Of a DNA stretch of 32,993 bases, positions 1 through 5,694 are shown in pieces. Both the position numbers and the translations under genes were made by a program. Each line of letters starts with the position of its first letter. The stretch's first letter is position 1. The notes under the pieces were generated by a model, which saw nothing but the letters and a program-made list of their open reading frames with translations, did no database searches and had not been told where the DNA came from. The stretch is taken from positions 1 to 32,993 of IMG/VR virus record IMGVR_UViG_3300018080_000412; one strand, 5' to 3'. Origin of the DNA: a virus.

Positions 1-10
1 AATATATTCG

Positions 11-39
11 TTGACCACTATGTAATAAATAGTTATACT
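11..39 (+). promoter_or_regulatory. sigma70-like promoter of the early operon
   Basis: TTGACC (11-16), a 17-base spacer and TATACT (34-39). It sits directly upstream of the HTH gene and its strong AGGAGG site, and is the only visible promoter for the four overlapping genes 64-1122. The call rests on consensus match and position only. Confidence 0.65.
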
Positions 40-63
40 CTTAATAATTATTAGGAGGACGAT

Positions 64-300
64 ATGCGTTTACGAGAATATTTAAAAAAATATACAATAG
101 TGCAAAGAGTAATGGCTGATAAGTTAGGAATAACAATCACCCATTTGAGGATGTTATTAAATGAAAAAGCATCTCCAAGCAAGAAATTAGCAATTAAAAT
201 TGAAAAAGTTACAAATGGCGAGGTTTCAAAAGAATCTGCTATCTTTTTTGAAGATTATATTGAGAAGGAGAATGATGAGACCAGGAAAAAAGTACTTTAA
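64..300 (+). CDS. Cro/C1-like helix-turn-helix regulator
   Basis: A 78-residue protein with a helix-turn-helix at about residues 12-45 (MADKLGITITHLRMLLN): 'ADKLGIT' fits the first helix and turn, 'THLRMLL' the recognition helix. Size and fold suit a Cro- or YdaS-like DNA-binding protein with no separate effector or protease domain. It is first in an operon behind a consensus promoter, with AGGAGG 7-8 bases before the ATG. Its last 26 bases overlap the next gene, suggesting translational coupling. The likely role is early transcription control; which sites it binds is unknown, the palindromes listed here being candidates. The HTH call is fairly sure, the Cro-like label is inference. Confidence 0.7.
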   Translation: MRLREYLKKYTIVQRVMADKLGITITHLRMLLNEKASPSKKLAIKIEKVTNGEVSKESAIFFEDYIEKENDETRKKVL

Positions 301-550
301 TGTAGGTATTGCTCTTGGGTTAAATCTTTCTTTAGAAGAAAACTTTAAGAGAATATTAAGTGTTTTAAAATCAGATTGTATAGCTGCGCACGATTCTGTA
401 GTGATAGTTTCTGAAGATATTGATCTAATTAATGAGTTATTGAAGAAGCAAAGGGAAATATTGTTTGAGCTTGGCTCTGATGAAAATATTAAAACAAATA
501 TAGAGGTATTAAATGAGTTTTACGCTGGTAAAATTGAAGGAAAGACTTGA
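275..550 (+). CDS. small protein of unknown function, early operon
   Basis: A 91-residue protein I do not recognise. The frame is open further upstream, but the start is placed at the ATG at 275 because AAGGAG lies at 265-270; the adjacent ATG at 272 is too close to that site. The sequence is mixed alpha/beta by eye, with a hydrophobic strand (DSVVIVSEDI) then an amphipathic helix (NELLKKQREILFEL). There is no signal peptide, membrane segment or cysteine cluster. It overlaps the preceding gene by 26 bases and the following one by 38, so the three are probably co-translated. Confidence 0.6.
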   Translation: MRPGKKYFNVGIALGLNLSLEENFKRILSVLKSDCIAAHDSVVIVSEDIDLINELLKKQREILFELGSDENIKTNIEVLNEFYAGKIEGKT

Positions 551-818
551 AAGCGATGAGAACATCTCAGATATAGAAAAAGAAAAGATATTAAGAAACG
601 CTGAAGCGACAACCAAAATACATAAAATTTTTGAAAAGCACAAAATAGATGATATGGATTCTTTAGATATTTTAGTTGGTGCTGTCTGTGGTGCAATAGT
701 TTCTTGTAAGAGTCCATTTAGAGCTCTTTCTGCTGCACTTCAGTGCGCATCTGAATATTATTCTATTTTTGAACATATGCAGGAGAAAAAAGATGAAGGT
801 AAAGATAGAACGCTATAA
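513..818 (+). CDS. small helical protein of unknown function, early operon
   Basis: A 101-residue protein without a recognisable family. An AGAGG site six bases before the ATG supports this start inside the end of the previous gene. The first 50 residues are charged and helical (EKEKILRNAEATTKIHKIFEKHK). The middle is alanine- and cysteine-containing and fairly hydrophobic (SLDILVGAVCGAIVSCKSP), which could be one weak membrane segment or a buried helix. The tail is highly charged. It overlaps the SpoVG-like gene by 26 bases. Confidence 0.6.
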   Translation: MSFTLVKLKERLESDENISDIEKEKILRNAEATTKIHKIFEKHKIDDMDSLDILVGAVCGAIVSCKSPFRALSAALQCASEYYSIFEHMQEKKDEGKDRTL

Positions 819-1122
819 AAGATATCCAGATGGTAAGACTAAGGGGATAGCACAGATAGCTATAGATATCGAAGGTCATTATCTCACAATCAAAGGTGTA
901 AAGGTAATAGATAATTCTAAGGGAGGGGTCTTTTATGCTCTTCCATCAAAGAAGTATACAACTCCTGAGGGAGAAGATAAGTATACACCTATTTGTGCCT
1001 TTTTCTCTAAAGAGAGTTATCATGATTTCCATTCTTCAATGACAGATGCATTTAAAGATTTCTTTCAAAATGAATCTCAAAAATCAGTTCATCAAGATAC
1101 GGACGAAAACGTCCCTTTCTAG
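793..1122 (+). CDS. SpoVG-family protein with SSB-like C-terminal tip
   Basis: A 109-residue protein. The ATG at 793 is chosen over an in-frame upstream start at 769 because AGGAGA sits six bases before it. Residues 1-90 follow the SpoVG fold: an opening strand (KVKIERYKR), 'AQIAIDIEGHYLTIKGVKVID', the family's 'FYALPSKK' strand and turn, and a C-terminal helix (SMTDAFKDFF). SpoVG proteins bind DNA and RNA in bacteria. The last residues, DTDENVPF, are an acidic linker ending in Pro-Phe, like the tip of bacterial SSB that recruits partner proteins. That tip is not part of ordinary SpoVG, so a replication or single-strand-binding role is inferred. It is last in the early operon. Confidence 0.72.
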   Translation: MKVKIERYKRYPDGKTKGIAQIAIDIEGHYLTIKGVKVIDNSKGGVFYALPSKKYTTPEGEDKYTPICAFFSKESYHDFHSSMTDAFKDFFQNESQKSVHQDTDENVPF

Positions 1123-1145
1123 TCTAACACATTCTTACGTTACTA

Positions 1146-1181
1146 CAAAAAAGAAGGCTCCCATTTAACATGAGAGCCTTA
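1146..1181 (-). terminator. leftward intrinsic terminator
   Basis: Read on the minus strand, AAGGCTC pairs with GAGCCTT across a 13-base loop and is followed by CTTTTTT. On the plus strand the same hairpin has no T-run, so it is directional. No leftward gene lies upstream of it; the nearest leftward signal is the promoter-like pair at 1398-1426. Confidence 0.6.
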
Positions 1182-1391
1182 ACTCTAAATGAGACAATCT
1201 GAAGTTTTTTCTTGAACAGAAATTGAATTCAGACGTATTCTCATTTCATTGAAACCAAAACATAAACATAATTATAACGACTTGTATTTATTTTACACAA
1301 CAATGTTTTAGCAGAACATTTTTGTTAAACACAAATAAAGAAAATATAAGCAAATCATTATAAGAAATGAAGAGCATAAATAAAATTTGCG
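1182..1391 (-). ncRNA. candidate leftward small RNA
   Basis: A leftward promoter (1398-1426) and leftward terminator (1146-1181) bound about 245 bases with no open frame of useful length and no start codon with a Shine-Dalgarno site on this strand. The span also carries a second possible leftward -10 (TATAAT near 1272-1277). The RNA would be AT-rich with little obvious internal structure besides the terminator hairpin. The inference rests on paired signals only. Confidence 0.35.
1322..1350 (+). promoter_or_regulatory. possible rightward promoter of the replication gene
   Basis: TTGTTA (1322-1327), a 17-base spacer and TATAAG (1345-1350), about 120 bases before the gene at 1471. The match is moderate in a very AT-rich stretch, so chance is possible. 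The 1123-1470 gap otherwise holds only the leftward signals. Confidence 0.35.
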
Positions 1392-1397
1392 TAAGTC

Positions 1398-1426
1398 ATT
1401 ATATCTATCGTTTGTGTTTTCTTCAA
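1398..1426 (-). promoter_or_regulatory. sigma70-like leftward promoter
   Basis: On the minus strand TTGAAG (1426-1421), exactly 17 bases, then a perfect TATAAT (1403-1398). It faces away from the replication gene and towards the leftward terminator at 1146-1181. Confidence 0.5.
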
Positions 1427-1470
1427 CTTAAATTAGTTAAAATAAAAGCTTTATAGCTGAAGGAGATACC

Positions 1471-2457
1471 ATGACGCTTTGTTATTCACATAGACGAGAA
1501 GATCCTTTTGTAAGATTACATCTACCTATCGTAAGAAATCCAAATATTAGTCTTAAAGCTAAGGCTCTAATGGCATATGCATTTTCTCGCCCTGTTGGTT
1601 GGTCTTTCTATGTATATGAAATTGAGAAACATTGCACAGATGGGAAAAAGAGCATACGTTCAGGATTAAGAGAATTAGAAAAGGCTGGTTATTTACACAG
1701 AAGAAGTAAAAGAGATGAGAATAATAAATTTTGTGGAATAGAATGGCATTTTACTGAAGATATGCTATCAGAAGAAGAATTTAAAAAAATGTTTGCCGTC
1801 TTACCCATTTCGGGTAAGGCCCGAAACGGGTCGGACCCAAAAGGGCACGCTAAGAAGATAGATAGTAAGAAGAAAGATATTAAGAAGAATATAGAAACTA
1901 CTAACGTAGTTTCTTGTCCGTCACCTAAAAAAGTGACAGACACAGCACCAAAACAGATTCAATTCAATAGAAAGAGTAGAGAGTTTGATGGACTTGATGA
2001 CAAAAAGCTCTTAAAGCTTAAAGAAACATATCCGAATCTTGATATATCTCAAGAGATTGGTAAGATGAAGCTTTGGCTTGAGGAGAATCCAAAAGGAAAA
2101 CGACGTAAGGGGACTTGGAGATTTATTCTTGATTGGATATCGAGGACAAGTGAACAATATAAATTCTCGACAGATAAGCAATTTAAGAGTCTTGAAGATA
2201 AAGGGGCAATAAATTCAAATGAATTGAAAGCATTGGGTAATTTCTTTAGTTTTTATGATTCGTGGTATGATAATCTTATGGATAAATTTCTAGCTGATAG
2301 AGGAAAGGTAGTTTTTAGAAACAATAAATTATCCTTTTTTGGAGGTGAAAAAGAATATTTAGCTACCACAAAGAATTTAAGTTGGATGTTAGAAAAGTGC
2401 TGTGTTCCGTATCGAGTGATTGATAAAGCTAAGCAAATGAAAGCAATTAGTGCATAA
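1471..2457 (+). CDS. phage replication protein with N-terminal winged helix
   Basis: A 328-residue protein preceded by AAGGAGATACC. Residues about 18-75 form a winged helix typical of plasmid and phage replication proteins: 'ISLKAKALMAYAFSRP', then 'KKSIRSGLRELEKAGYL' as recognition helix and wing. A lysine-rich linker follows (about 115-165). Residues 185-230 (ISQEIGKMKLWLEENPKGKRRKGTWRFILDWI) match the C-terminal segment of phage replication organisers that load helicase. No ATPase or helicase motif is present. The linker codes a GC-rich inverted-repeat cluster in an otherwise AT-rich gene. Likely role: origin recognition and helicase loading. The family call is good; the exact role is inferred. 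Confidence 0.7.
   Translation: MTLCYSHRREDPFVRLHLPIVRNPNISLKAKALMAYAFSRPVGWSFYVYEIEKHCTDGKKSIRSGLRELEKAGYLHRRSKRDENNKFCGIEWHFTEDMLSEEEFKKMFAVLPISGKARNGSDPKGHAKKIDSKKKDIKKNIETTNVVSCPSPKKVTDTAPKQIQFNRKSREFDGLDDKKLLKLKETYPNLDISQEIGKMKLWLEENPKGKRRKGTWRFILDWISRTSEQYKFSTDKQFKSLEDKGAINSNELKALGNFFSFYDSWYDNLMDKFLADRGKVVFRNNKLSFFGGEKEYLATTKNLSWMLEKCCVPYRVIDKAKQMKAISA
1803..1845. repeat. GC-rich inverted repeats inside the replication gene (candidate origin)
   Basis: ACCCATTTCGGG (1803-1814) and CCCGAAACGGGT (1820-1831) form a 12-bp stem with one mismatch and a 5-base loop. A third box, CCCAAAAGGG (1836-1845), follows, then an AT-rich lysine-codon stretch. In lambda-like phages the origin lies as repeats inside the initiator gene next to an AT-rich segment, which this resembles. 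Confidence 0.45.
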
Positions 2458-2597
2458 AATTTGCTTTAAGATAAACAATATCTATCATGTCATGAAATCA
2501 TACAGAATAACGAATAAAATTGAATATAGAGCAAATTAGAGATAATTTTAAAGCAATAGAAAATATGAACAATTGTGGAAGAAACAATAACTAATTC

Positions 2598-2626
2598 TTG
2601 TATTAAAAGAAATATTTATATATACT
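2598..2626 (+). promoter_or_regulatory. sigma70-like promoter
   Basis: TTGTAT (2598-2603), a 17-base spacer and TATACT (2621-2626), 35 bases before the gene at 2662. It probably drives that gene and rusA. The rest of the 2458-2661 gap shows nothing else. Confidence 0.5.
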
Positions 2627-2661
2627 AAGGCAACAACTTAAACATTTAATTTAGGCTGTAA

Positions 2662-3087
2662 ATGGCAATATCTACTAAAACCTTGACTGTCCAATTCGAA
2701 AACTCTAGAACAAATAGATATTTCAAGGTTAAATCAACAAAAAGAAAATCAAAAATAGTTTCTCAGAAAAAAACCCCAGGACCATACAAAGGAATTCCAG
2801 TGCTTGAAGGTATACATACGGATCCAATACCAGTTGAAAGGAAAACAGAAGAAACAGTAACCGTTTCTGATTGTTGCAAGTCTTTAGTGTACGTTTCAAC
2901 TAAGAACGATTTTGCTAAAATTAACAAAAAAGATTCTTCTTCATGGCTAATGACAATTGAATTCATCTGCCACAAATGCGGAAAAGAATGTAGCGTGAAA
3001 GAAATACCCGTATCTAAACTTGGGAATGAAAATAAAAAAAGAAAGTTTAATCTTCTTTCTTGGATTAAGAAAATTCTAGGGTGCTAA
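2662..3087 (+). CDS. Cys-rich protein of unknown function, probable zinc binding
   Basis: A 141-residue basic protein I cannot place. Residues 1-55 are polar, rich in Lys, Thr and Pro and probably disordered. The second half holds 'SDCCKSL' near residue 72 and 'CHKCGKEC' near residues 103-110. These could pair as a CxxC-type zinc ribbon, with the aromatic strand 'SWLMTIEFI' between them. The tail (NLLSWIKKILGC) is an amphipathic basic helix. It is directly followed, without a gap, by the rusA GTG start, so the two are coupled. The Shine-Dalgarno match is weak. Confidence 0.6.
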   Translation: MAISTKTLTVQFENSRTNRYFKVKSTKRKSKIVSQKKTPGPYKGIPVLEGIHTDPIPVERKTEETVTVSDCCKSLVYVSTKNDFAKINKKDSSSWLMTIEFICHKCGKECSVKEIPVSKLGNENKKRKFNLLSWIKKILGC

Positions 3088-3501
3088 GTGGGAGAATGTT
3101 TAATAACAATAAAATCTCCACCACAATCTCAAGGCAGACCAAGATTTGTAACTAGAGGGTCTCATTCATTCGCATTTGATCCTAACAAGGATAAGAAGAA
3201 TTGGGCTAGGATTCAAATAGCAGAGCAGGTAAATAATATTTTAAGCATTCCGTTGCACTTAGATATTAAATTCTATATGCCAATACCTAAATCAACTTCA
3301 AAGAAAAAGAAAGATCTCATGTTGTTTAATGAAATTAAGCATCAGAAGAAATCTGATATTGATAATCTTTTAAAGTTTACCTTAGATGCAATGAATAATA
3401 TAGCTTTCAAAGATGATAAGCAAATCTGGAAGCTTCAAGTAGAAAAGAGATATGATGAAAATCCAAGAACTGAAGTGATCATGTATTGGGATGATGAGTA
3501 A
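3088..3501 (+). CDS. rusA: RusA-type Holliday junction resolvase
   Basis: A 137-residue protein starting at GTG immediately after the previous stop. It shows the RusA pattern: the N-terminal strand with 'PPQSQGRPRF', then 'KSDIDNLLKFTLDAMNNIAFKDDKQI' (written here only as the family's D-x-DN-x2-K...D...DD-x-Q-I core, about residues 90-115). The conserved aspartates for metal binding are all present. RusA cuts four-way junctions in recombining or replicating phage DNA before packaging. Length matches the family. Placement next to the replication gene fits. It converges with the leftward cassette across a hairpin at 3516-3545. Confidence 0.85.
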   Translation: MGECLITIKSPPQSQGRPRFVTRGSHSFAFDPNKDKKNWARIQIAEQVNNILSIPLHLDIKFYMPIPKSTSKKKKDLMLFNEIKHQKKSDIDNLLKFTLDAMNNIAFKDDKQIWKLQVEKRYDENPRTEVIMYWDDE

Positions 3502-3515
3502 CATATACGCAATAT

Positions 3516-3545
3516 GCAATCTATAAAATTAAAATTTTAGATTGC
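3516..3545. terminator. inverted repeat between convergent genes
   Basis: GCAATCTA (3516-3523) and TAGATTGC (3538-3545) form a perfect 8-bp stem around an A/T-rich centre that can pair further. It separates the stops of rusA and the leftward gene. There is no long T-run, so a bidirectional terminator is likely but not proven. Confidence 0.5.
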
Positions 3546-3760
3546 TATACTGGAAACCCAAGACTTTCTCCAATCTCTTCCCATGCTAAACAACATACAT
3601 CACAACAAAATCTTGTCATTTCATCTAACCTAGAACTAATTATTTCAGCATCTTGATCTAATTCTCTATCACAATAGTTACATTTGTCAGGAACATCAAG
3701 ATTTGTAAGCATTTCATCTAACTTTTCAAGCTCTTCTTCGGTAAATAAATTTTCAGTCAT
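3545..3760 (-). CDS. small zinc-finger-like protein
   Basis: A 71-residue acidic protein. The ATG at 3760 is preferred to an in-frame TTG at 3772, though the Shine-Dalgarno signal is weak for both. It has 'CNYC' near residues 27-30 and 'FCCDVCC' near 51-57, a spacing seen in small treble-clef or TRASH/MYM-like zinc knuckles. The N-terminus is a charged helix (LFTEEELEKLDEMLTNL). It is the last gene of the leftward cassette. A second cassette protein (4130-4390) has the same layout, so they may be distant paralogues. Function is unknown; zinc binding and host-protein contact are guesses. Confidence 0.6.
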   Translation of the reverse strand: MTENLFTEEELEKLDEMLTNLDVPDKCNYCDRELDQDAEIISSRLDEMTRFCCDVCCLAWEEIGESLGFPV

Positions 3761-3911
3761 AATTTTAAACAACTTCTAAAAAGAAGATATAATAGATATA
3801 TTAACTTTCTTCTTCTTCAGTTAATGTGGATTTGTTAATAGATATTAAATGTCTATCTAAGAACTAATGTTTATAAGTTGTTAATAGTATTGATTATATT
3901 TTATTTAAAAA

Positions 3912-4094
3912 TCAATCTTTACTGAAGTAAAAGAGTAATATAAACAACATACCAATCATCCAAACAAGATCTTCACCATTTGTGAACCACCATCCATATG
4001 CTAATGAAATCATTGAAAGAGACAAGACTATGATGGATGAAGGAAGAACAGCAAGTAAGAAGACTATTGACGCTACGATGGCTCCGCTAATCAC
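3912..4094 (-). CDS. small two-helix membrane protein
   Basis: A 60-residue protein with two hydrophobic segments, about residues 4-35 (possibly one long or kinked helix) and 44-58, separated by a short 'YGWWFTNGEDL' turn. The start is the GTG at 4094: on the minus strand AAAGGAG stands five bases before it, whereas the longer frame beginning at 4118 has no site. Size and topology resemble small holins or superinfection-exclusion peptides, but no family signature is visible and no lysis enzyme is nearby. It belongs to a leftward run of small genes with two even shorter membrane peptides. Confidence 0.6.
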   Translation of the reverse strand: MISGAIVASIVFLLAVLPSSIIVLSLSMISLAYGWWFTNGEDLVWMIGMLFILLFYFSKD

Positions 4095-4129
4095 TTTTTC
4101 TCCTTTGTAGTGAGTCACTTTTTAGAGAC

Positions 4130-4390
4130 TTAATTTATGCATACCGTCTGACAACCTCCTTGATGCTTGACCAACGGATCTTCTATTTGTCCTTGATTAC
4201 TAGCTAATTCTTCTATTTCCCAGTCTTCAGCACATTCATCAGAGCAGAAGTCTAAGTCTTTAGCACCCTTAGCTTCATAAGCATTTTCAGGATTAACACC
4301 CTTTTCGCAATATTCGCATACGACCTCTACTCTAGGTGGTTGGTAAAGGTTCTCTGTATAATTTAAATTTGCTAAGTCTATATCAAACAT
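4130..4390 (-). CDS. small zinc-finger-like acidic protein
   Basis: An 86-residue acidic protein with AAAGGA upstream of its ATG. It carries 'CEYC' near residues 25-28 and 'DFCSDECAEDWE' near 47-58. The 'FCSxxC' signature is typical of TRASH/MYM-like treble-clef zinc knuckles. Two further cysteines lie in the tail (GGCQTVC). The pattern matches the cassette's terminal gene (3545-3760). No catalytic motif is visible; a role in binding a host protein or nucleic acid is inference. Confidence 0.6.
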   Translation of the reverse strand: MFDIDLANLNYTENLYQPPRVEVVCEYCEKGVNPENAYEAKGAKDLDFCSDECAEDWEIEELASNQGQIEDPLVKHQGGCQTVCIN

Positions 4391-4407
4391 TTTTATTTCC
4401 TTTGCTT

Positions 4408-4587
4408 TTAGATATCTATTTCTTCAGGAACAACTGTTATCTTATACCCAAGTTCTTTTATTAGAGAGATGATATCTGGCATAAGTGTTGCCGATCTTGT
4501 CATCTTTCTAAATATTTCAGCTTTTTCACATACAGGGTATATTCGCTGAACGCCAAATACGCTTTTTAACCTAACTTTTATTTCCAT
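4408..4587 (-). CDS. 59-residue protein of unknown function
   Basis: A short leftward gene between two clear cassette members. On the minus strand AAGGAT lies about eight bases before the ATG at 4587, and the frame runs 59 codons to TAA at 4408-4410. The protein begins MEIKVRLKSV and ends PEEIDI. It has a basic first half and a helix-then-strand second half (IISLIKELGYKITVV), a plausible small alpha/beta fold. No cysteine pair and no membrane segment are present. Confidence 0.55.
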   Translation of the reverse strand: MEIKVRLKSVFGVQRIYPVCEKAEIFRKMTRSATLMPDIISLIKELGYKITVVPEEIDI

Positions 4588-4655
4588 TTTAACTTATCCT
4601 TGATTTTGAATTTCTCTCTAAAAAATACCAAACCCGTACAGGCTGGAGACTAAGA

Positions 4656-4856
4656 TCAACAATCAAGATCACAATCCTCAATTCTTTTAACTTTTACGTT
4701 CTTTAGAAGCTCTAATTGTTCTGGTCGTAAGAACAGAGTTAGTGAGCTGTCCTCTGTAAAGACATCTAAGTAAACTAAATCATTACCATTAATCTTGATT
4801 TGTCTAACCTCTGTATGTATCTTTGAACTGTAGCAATCAAATTGAACTCTTATCAT
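4656..4856 (-). CDS. 66-residue protein of unknown function
   Basis: The start is placed at the ATG at 4856 (MIRVQFDCYS), with GAGAGGA upstream on the minus strand. An in-frame upstream start at 4883 has no such site. The protein looks all-beta: alternating strands (RVQFDCYSSK, TEVRQIKING, DLVYLDVF, SLTLFL) followed by 'RPEQLELLKNVKV'. It ends in a Cys/Asp-rich tail (EDCDLDC). The fold suggests a small barrel, but I recognise no family. Confidence 0.6.
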   Translation of the reverse strand: MIRVQFDCYSSKIHTEVRQIKINGNDLVYLDVFTEDSSLTLFLRPEQLELLKNVKVKRIEDCDLDC

Positions 4857-4887
4857 TTTATTATCCTCTCTTAAAAGTGCCAAATGC

Positions 4888-4974
4888 TCACCGCAAAAAC
4901 ACCGCTTTATTTATATATATAATTATTAAATTTAAAATTAGCATTGGAGCCGATATTAATAGTGAAATTAACAT
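4888..4974 (-). CDS. 28-residue membrane peptide
   Basis: A micro-gene with AAAGGA six bases before the ATG at 4974 on the minus strand. The product (MLISLLISAPMLILNLIIIY plus IN-KAVFLR) is almost wholly hydrophobic with a basic C-terminal end, so one membrane helix is expected. It lies 14 bases after the stop of another micro-gene (4989-5042) and before the 66-residue gene. The Shine-Dalgarno site and operon position are the support; such a short frame could still be chance. Confidence 0.4.
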   Translation of the reverse strand: MLISLLISAPMLILNLIIIYINKAVFLR

Positions 4975-4988
4975 TTTCAATCCTTTGT

Positions 4989-5042
4989 TTAGGCTCTCAT
5001 CCCATACCAGATCACTAAGAGCGCCCCTAGTAAAAAATACAT
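4989..5042 (-). CDS. 17-residue membrane micropeptide, MYFLLGA family
   Basis: On the minus strand a strong AAGGAG precedes the ATG at 5042. The product is MYFLLGALLVIWYGMRA, a single short hydrophobic helix with a basic end. A second leftward micro-gene at 22243-22302 encodes a peptide sharing MYFLLGA and YG at the same spacing, also behind AGGAG. Two copies 17 kb apart, each with a good ribosome site and each next to another small membrane protein, make translation likely. It heads the leftward cassette 3545-5042. Function is unknown; small membrane regulators, holins or exclusion peptides are possibilities. Confidence 0.55.
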   Translation of the reverse strand: MYFLLGALLVIWYGMRA

Positions 5043-5069
5043 CTTATTATCTCCTTATTATATGCTTTA

Positions 5070-5093
5070 ATGTTATAACTTATATAATAACAT
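5070..5093. promoter_or_regulatory. operator-like palindrome upstream of the leftward cassette
   Basis: ATGTTAT (5070-5076) and ATAACAT (5087-5093) are perfect inverted arms about a 10-base A/T centre, 28 bases upstream of the first cassette start. On the minus strand a weak TTGCTT-17-TATGTT promoter overlaps it. The site could control the cassette. The 5043-5190 gap otherwise shows nothing clear. Confidence 0.35.
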
Positions 5094-5190
5094 AACAAGT
5101 AAAAGTTATGCAAGCAAAAAGCAAATAAAAATAAATTGTTGTCATTAATCCACAGGAATTAGAAAATAAAATTTGACGCTAGGGGGAAAT

Positions 5191-5373
5191 ATGACTTATA
5201 ACGTCTTTACAAAGGAAAGCTTAGAGGAACTGTCTAGGGTTCTCGAAACAAAATTCTCCGATGGATTAGATCCAATAGGATTTCTAATGCAATATGCAGA
5301 CCTATCATTCACAGAAGCTATTGAAATACTTGCTAAGAAACTTCATGTAAAAATAGAGAGAAAGGAGGAATGA
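5191..5373 (+). CDS. 60-residue protein of unknown function
   Basis: The start is the ATG at 5191 (MTYNVFTKES), with AGGGGGAAAT just before it; the longer frame from a TTG at 5173 lacks a site. The protein is short, helical and charged (ESLEELSRVLETKF, FTEAIEILAKKLHV), with no motif I recognise. It leads the rightward block that continues through terS, terL and portal. The next start follows its stop by one base. Confidence 0.55.
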   Translation: MTYNVFTKESLEELSRVLETKFSDGLDPIGFLMQYADLSFTEAIEILAKKLHVKIERKEE

Positions 5374-5374
5374 T

Positions 5375-5512
5375 ATGCCTTTGGTAAAAGGAGCTGGAAA
5401 GAAAGTTATAGGTAAAAATATTAAAGAGCTCATTAAATCTGGAAAGAAGCCAAAGCAAGCAGTAGCTATATCATTATCACAAGCTAGAAAATCTAATAAA
5501 AGAGGTAGATGA
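5375..5512 (+). CDS. small basic phage protein, DUF6496-like
   Basis: A 45-residue, strongly basic protein that opens MPLVKGAGKKVIGKNI and continues with 'KELIKSGKKPKQAVAISLSQ', ending ARKSNKRGR. This matches the short DUF6496-type proteins common in phage genomes: a Lys-Gly start, a helix with 'GKKPKQAVAIALS', and a basic tail. AAAGGAGG precedes the ATG. It overlaps the next basic gene. Function is not known; DNA binding or packaging is inferred from charge and from its place before the terminase genes. Confidence 0.6.
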   Translation: MPLVKGAGKKVIGKNIKELIKSGKKPKQAVAISLSQARKSNKRGR

Positions 5513-5694
5513 TGGCTAAAGAAAAGTGGATAAAGAAAGCAATAAAGAAGCCAGGAGCATTAAGGAAAACCTTAGATGTTAAGAAGGGTAAAGATATCCC
5601 TAAGGGAAAGCTTGAAAAGGCTGCTAAAGGTAAAGGCATAACTGCTAAAAGAGCACGCCTTGCTCAAACGTTAGATAAATTGAGGAAGAAATAA
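5512..5694 (+). CDS. small basic phage protein
   Basis: A 60-residue protein starting MAKEKWIKKAIKKPGALRKT at the ATG at 5512; an adjacent in-frame ATG at 5509 is equally possible. It resembles short phage proteins that share 'KPGALRKTL.VKKG..IP..KL..A' followed by 'KRARLAQTLRK'. About a third of residues are lysine or arginine. It overlaps the preceding gene at ATGATG and is followed directly by terS. Role unknown; a nucleic-acid-binding virion or packaging accessory is a guess. Confidence 0.6.
   Translation: MAKEKWIKKAIKKPGALRKTLDVKKGKDIPKGKLEKAAKGKGITAKRARLAQTLDKLRKK

Noticed and set aside
1-63. Integration or attachment site at the left edge
   Set aside because: No integrase, tRNA fragment or repeated core is seen; the bases are explained by promoter and ribosome site.
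1434-1445. TAGTTAAAATAA shared with 10673-10684
   Set aside because: A 12-base match of A/T-rich sequence is expected by chance in a window of this composition.
3912-4094. Named holin
   Set aside because: Size and two helices fit, but no family motif, charge pattern or neighbouring endolysin supports it.
4823-5095. Rightward 90-codon frame opposite the cassette
   Set aside because: No ribosome site, low-complexity Ile/Asn-rich product, and it is antisense to three frames with good ribosome sites.
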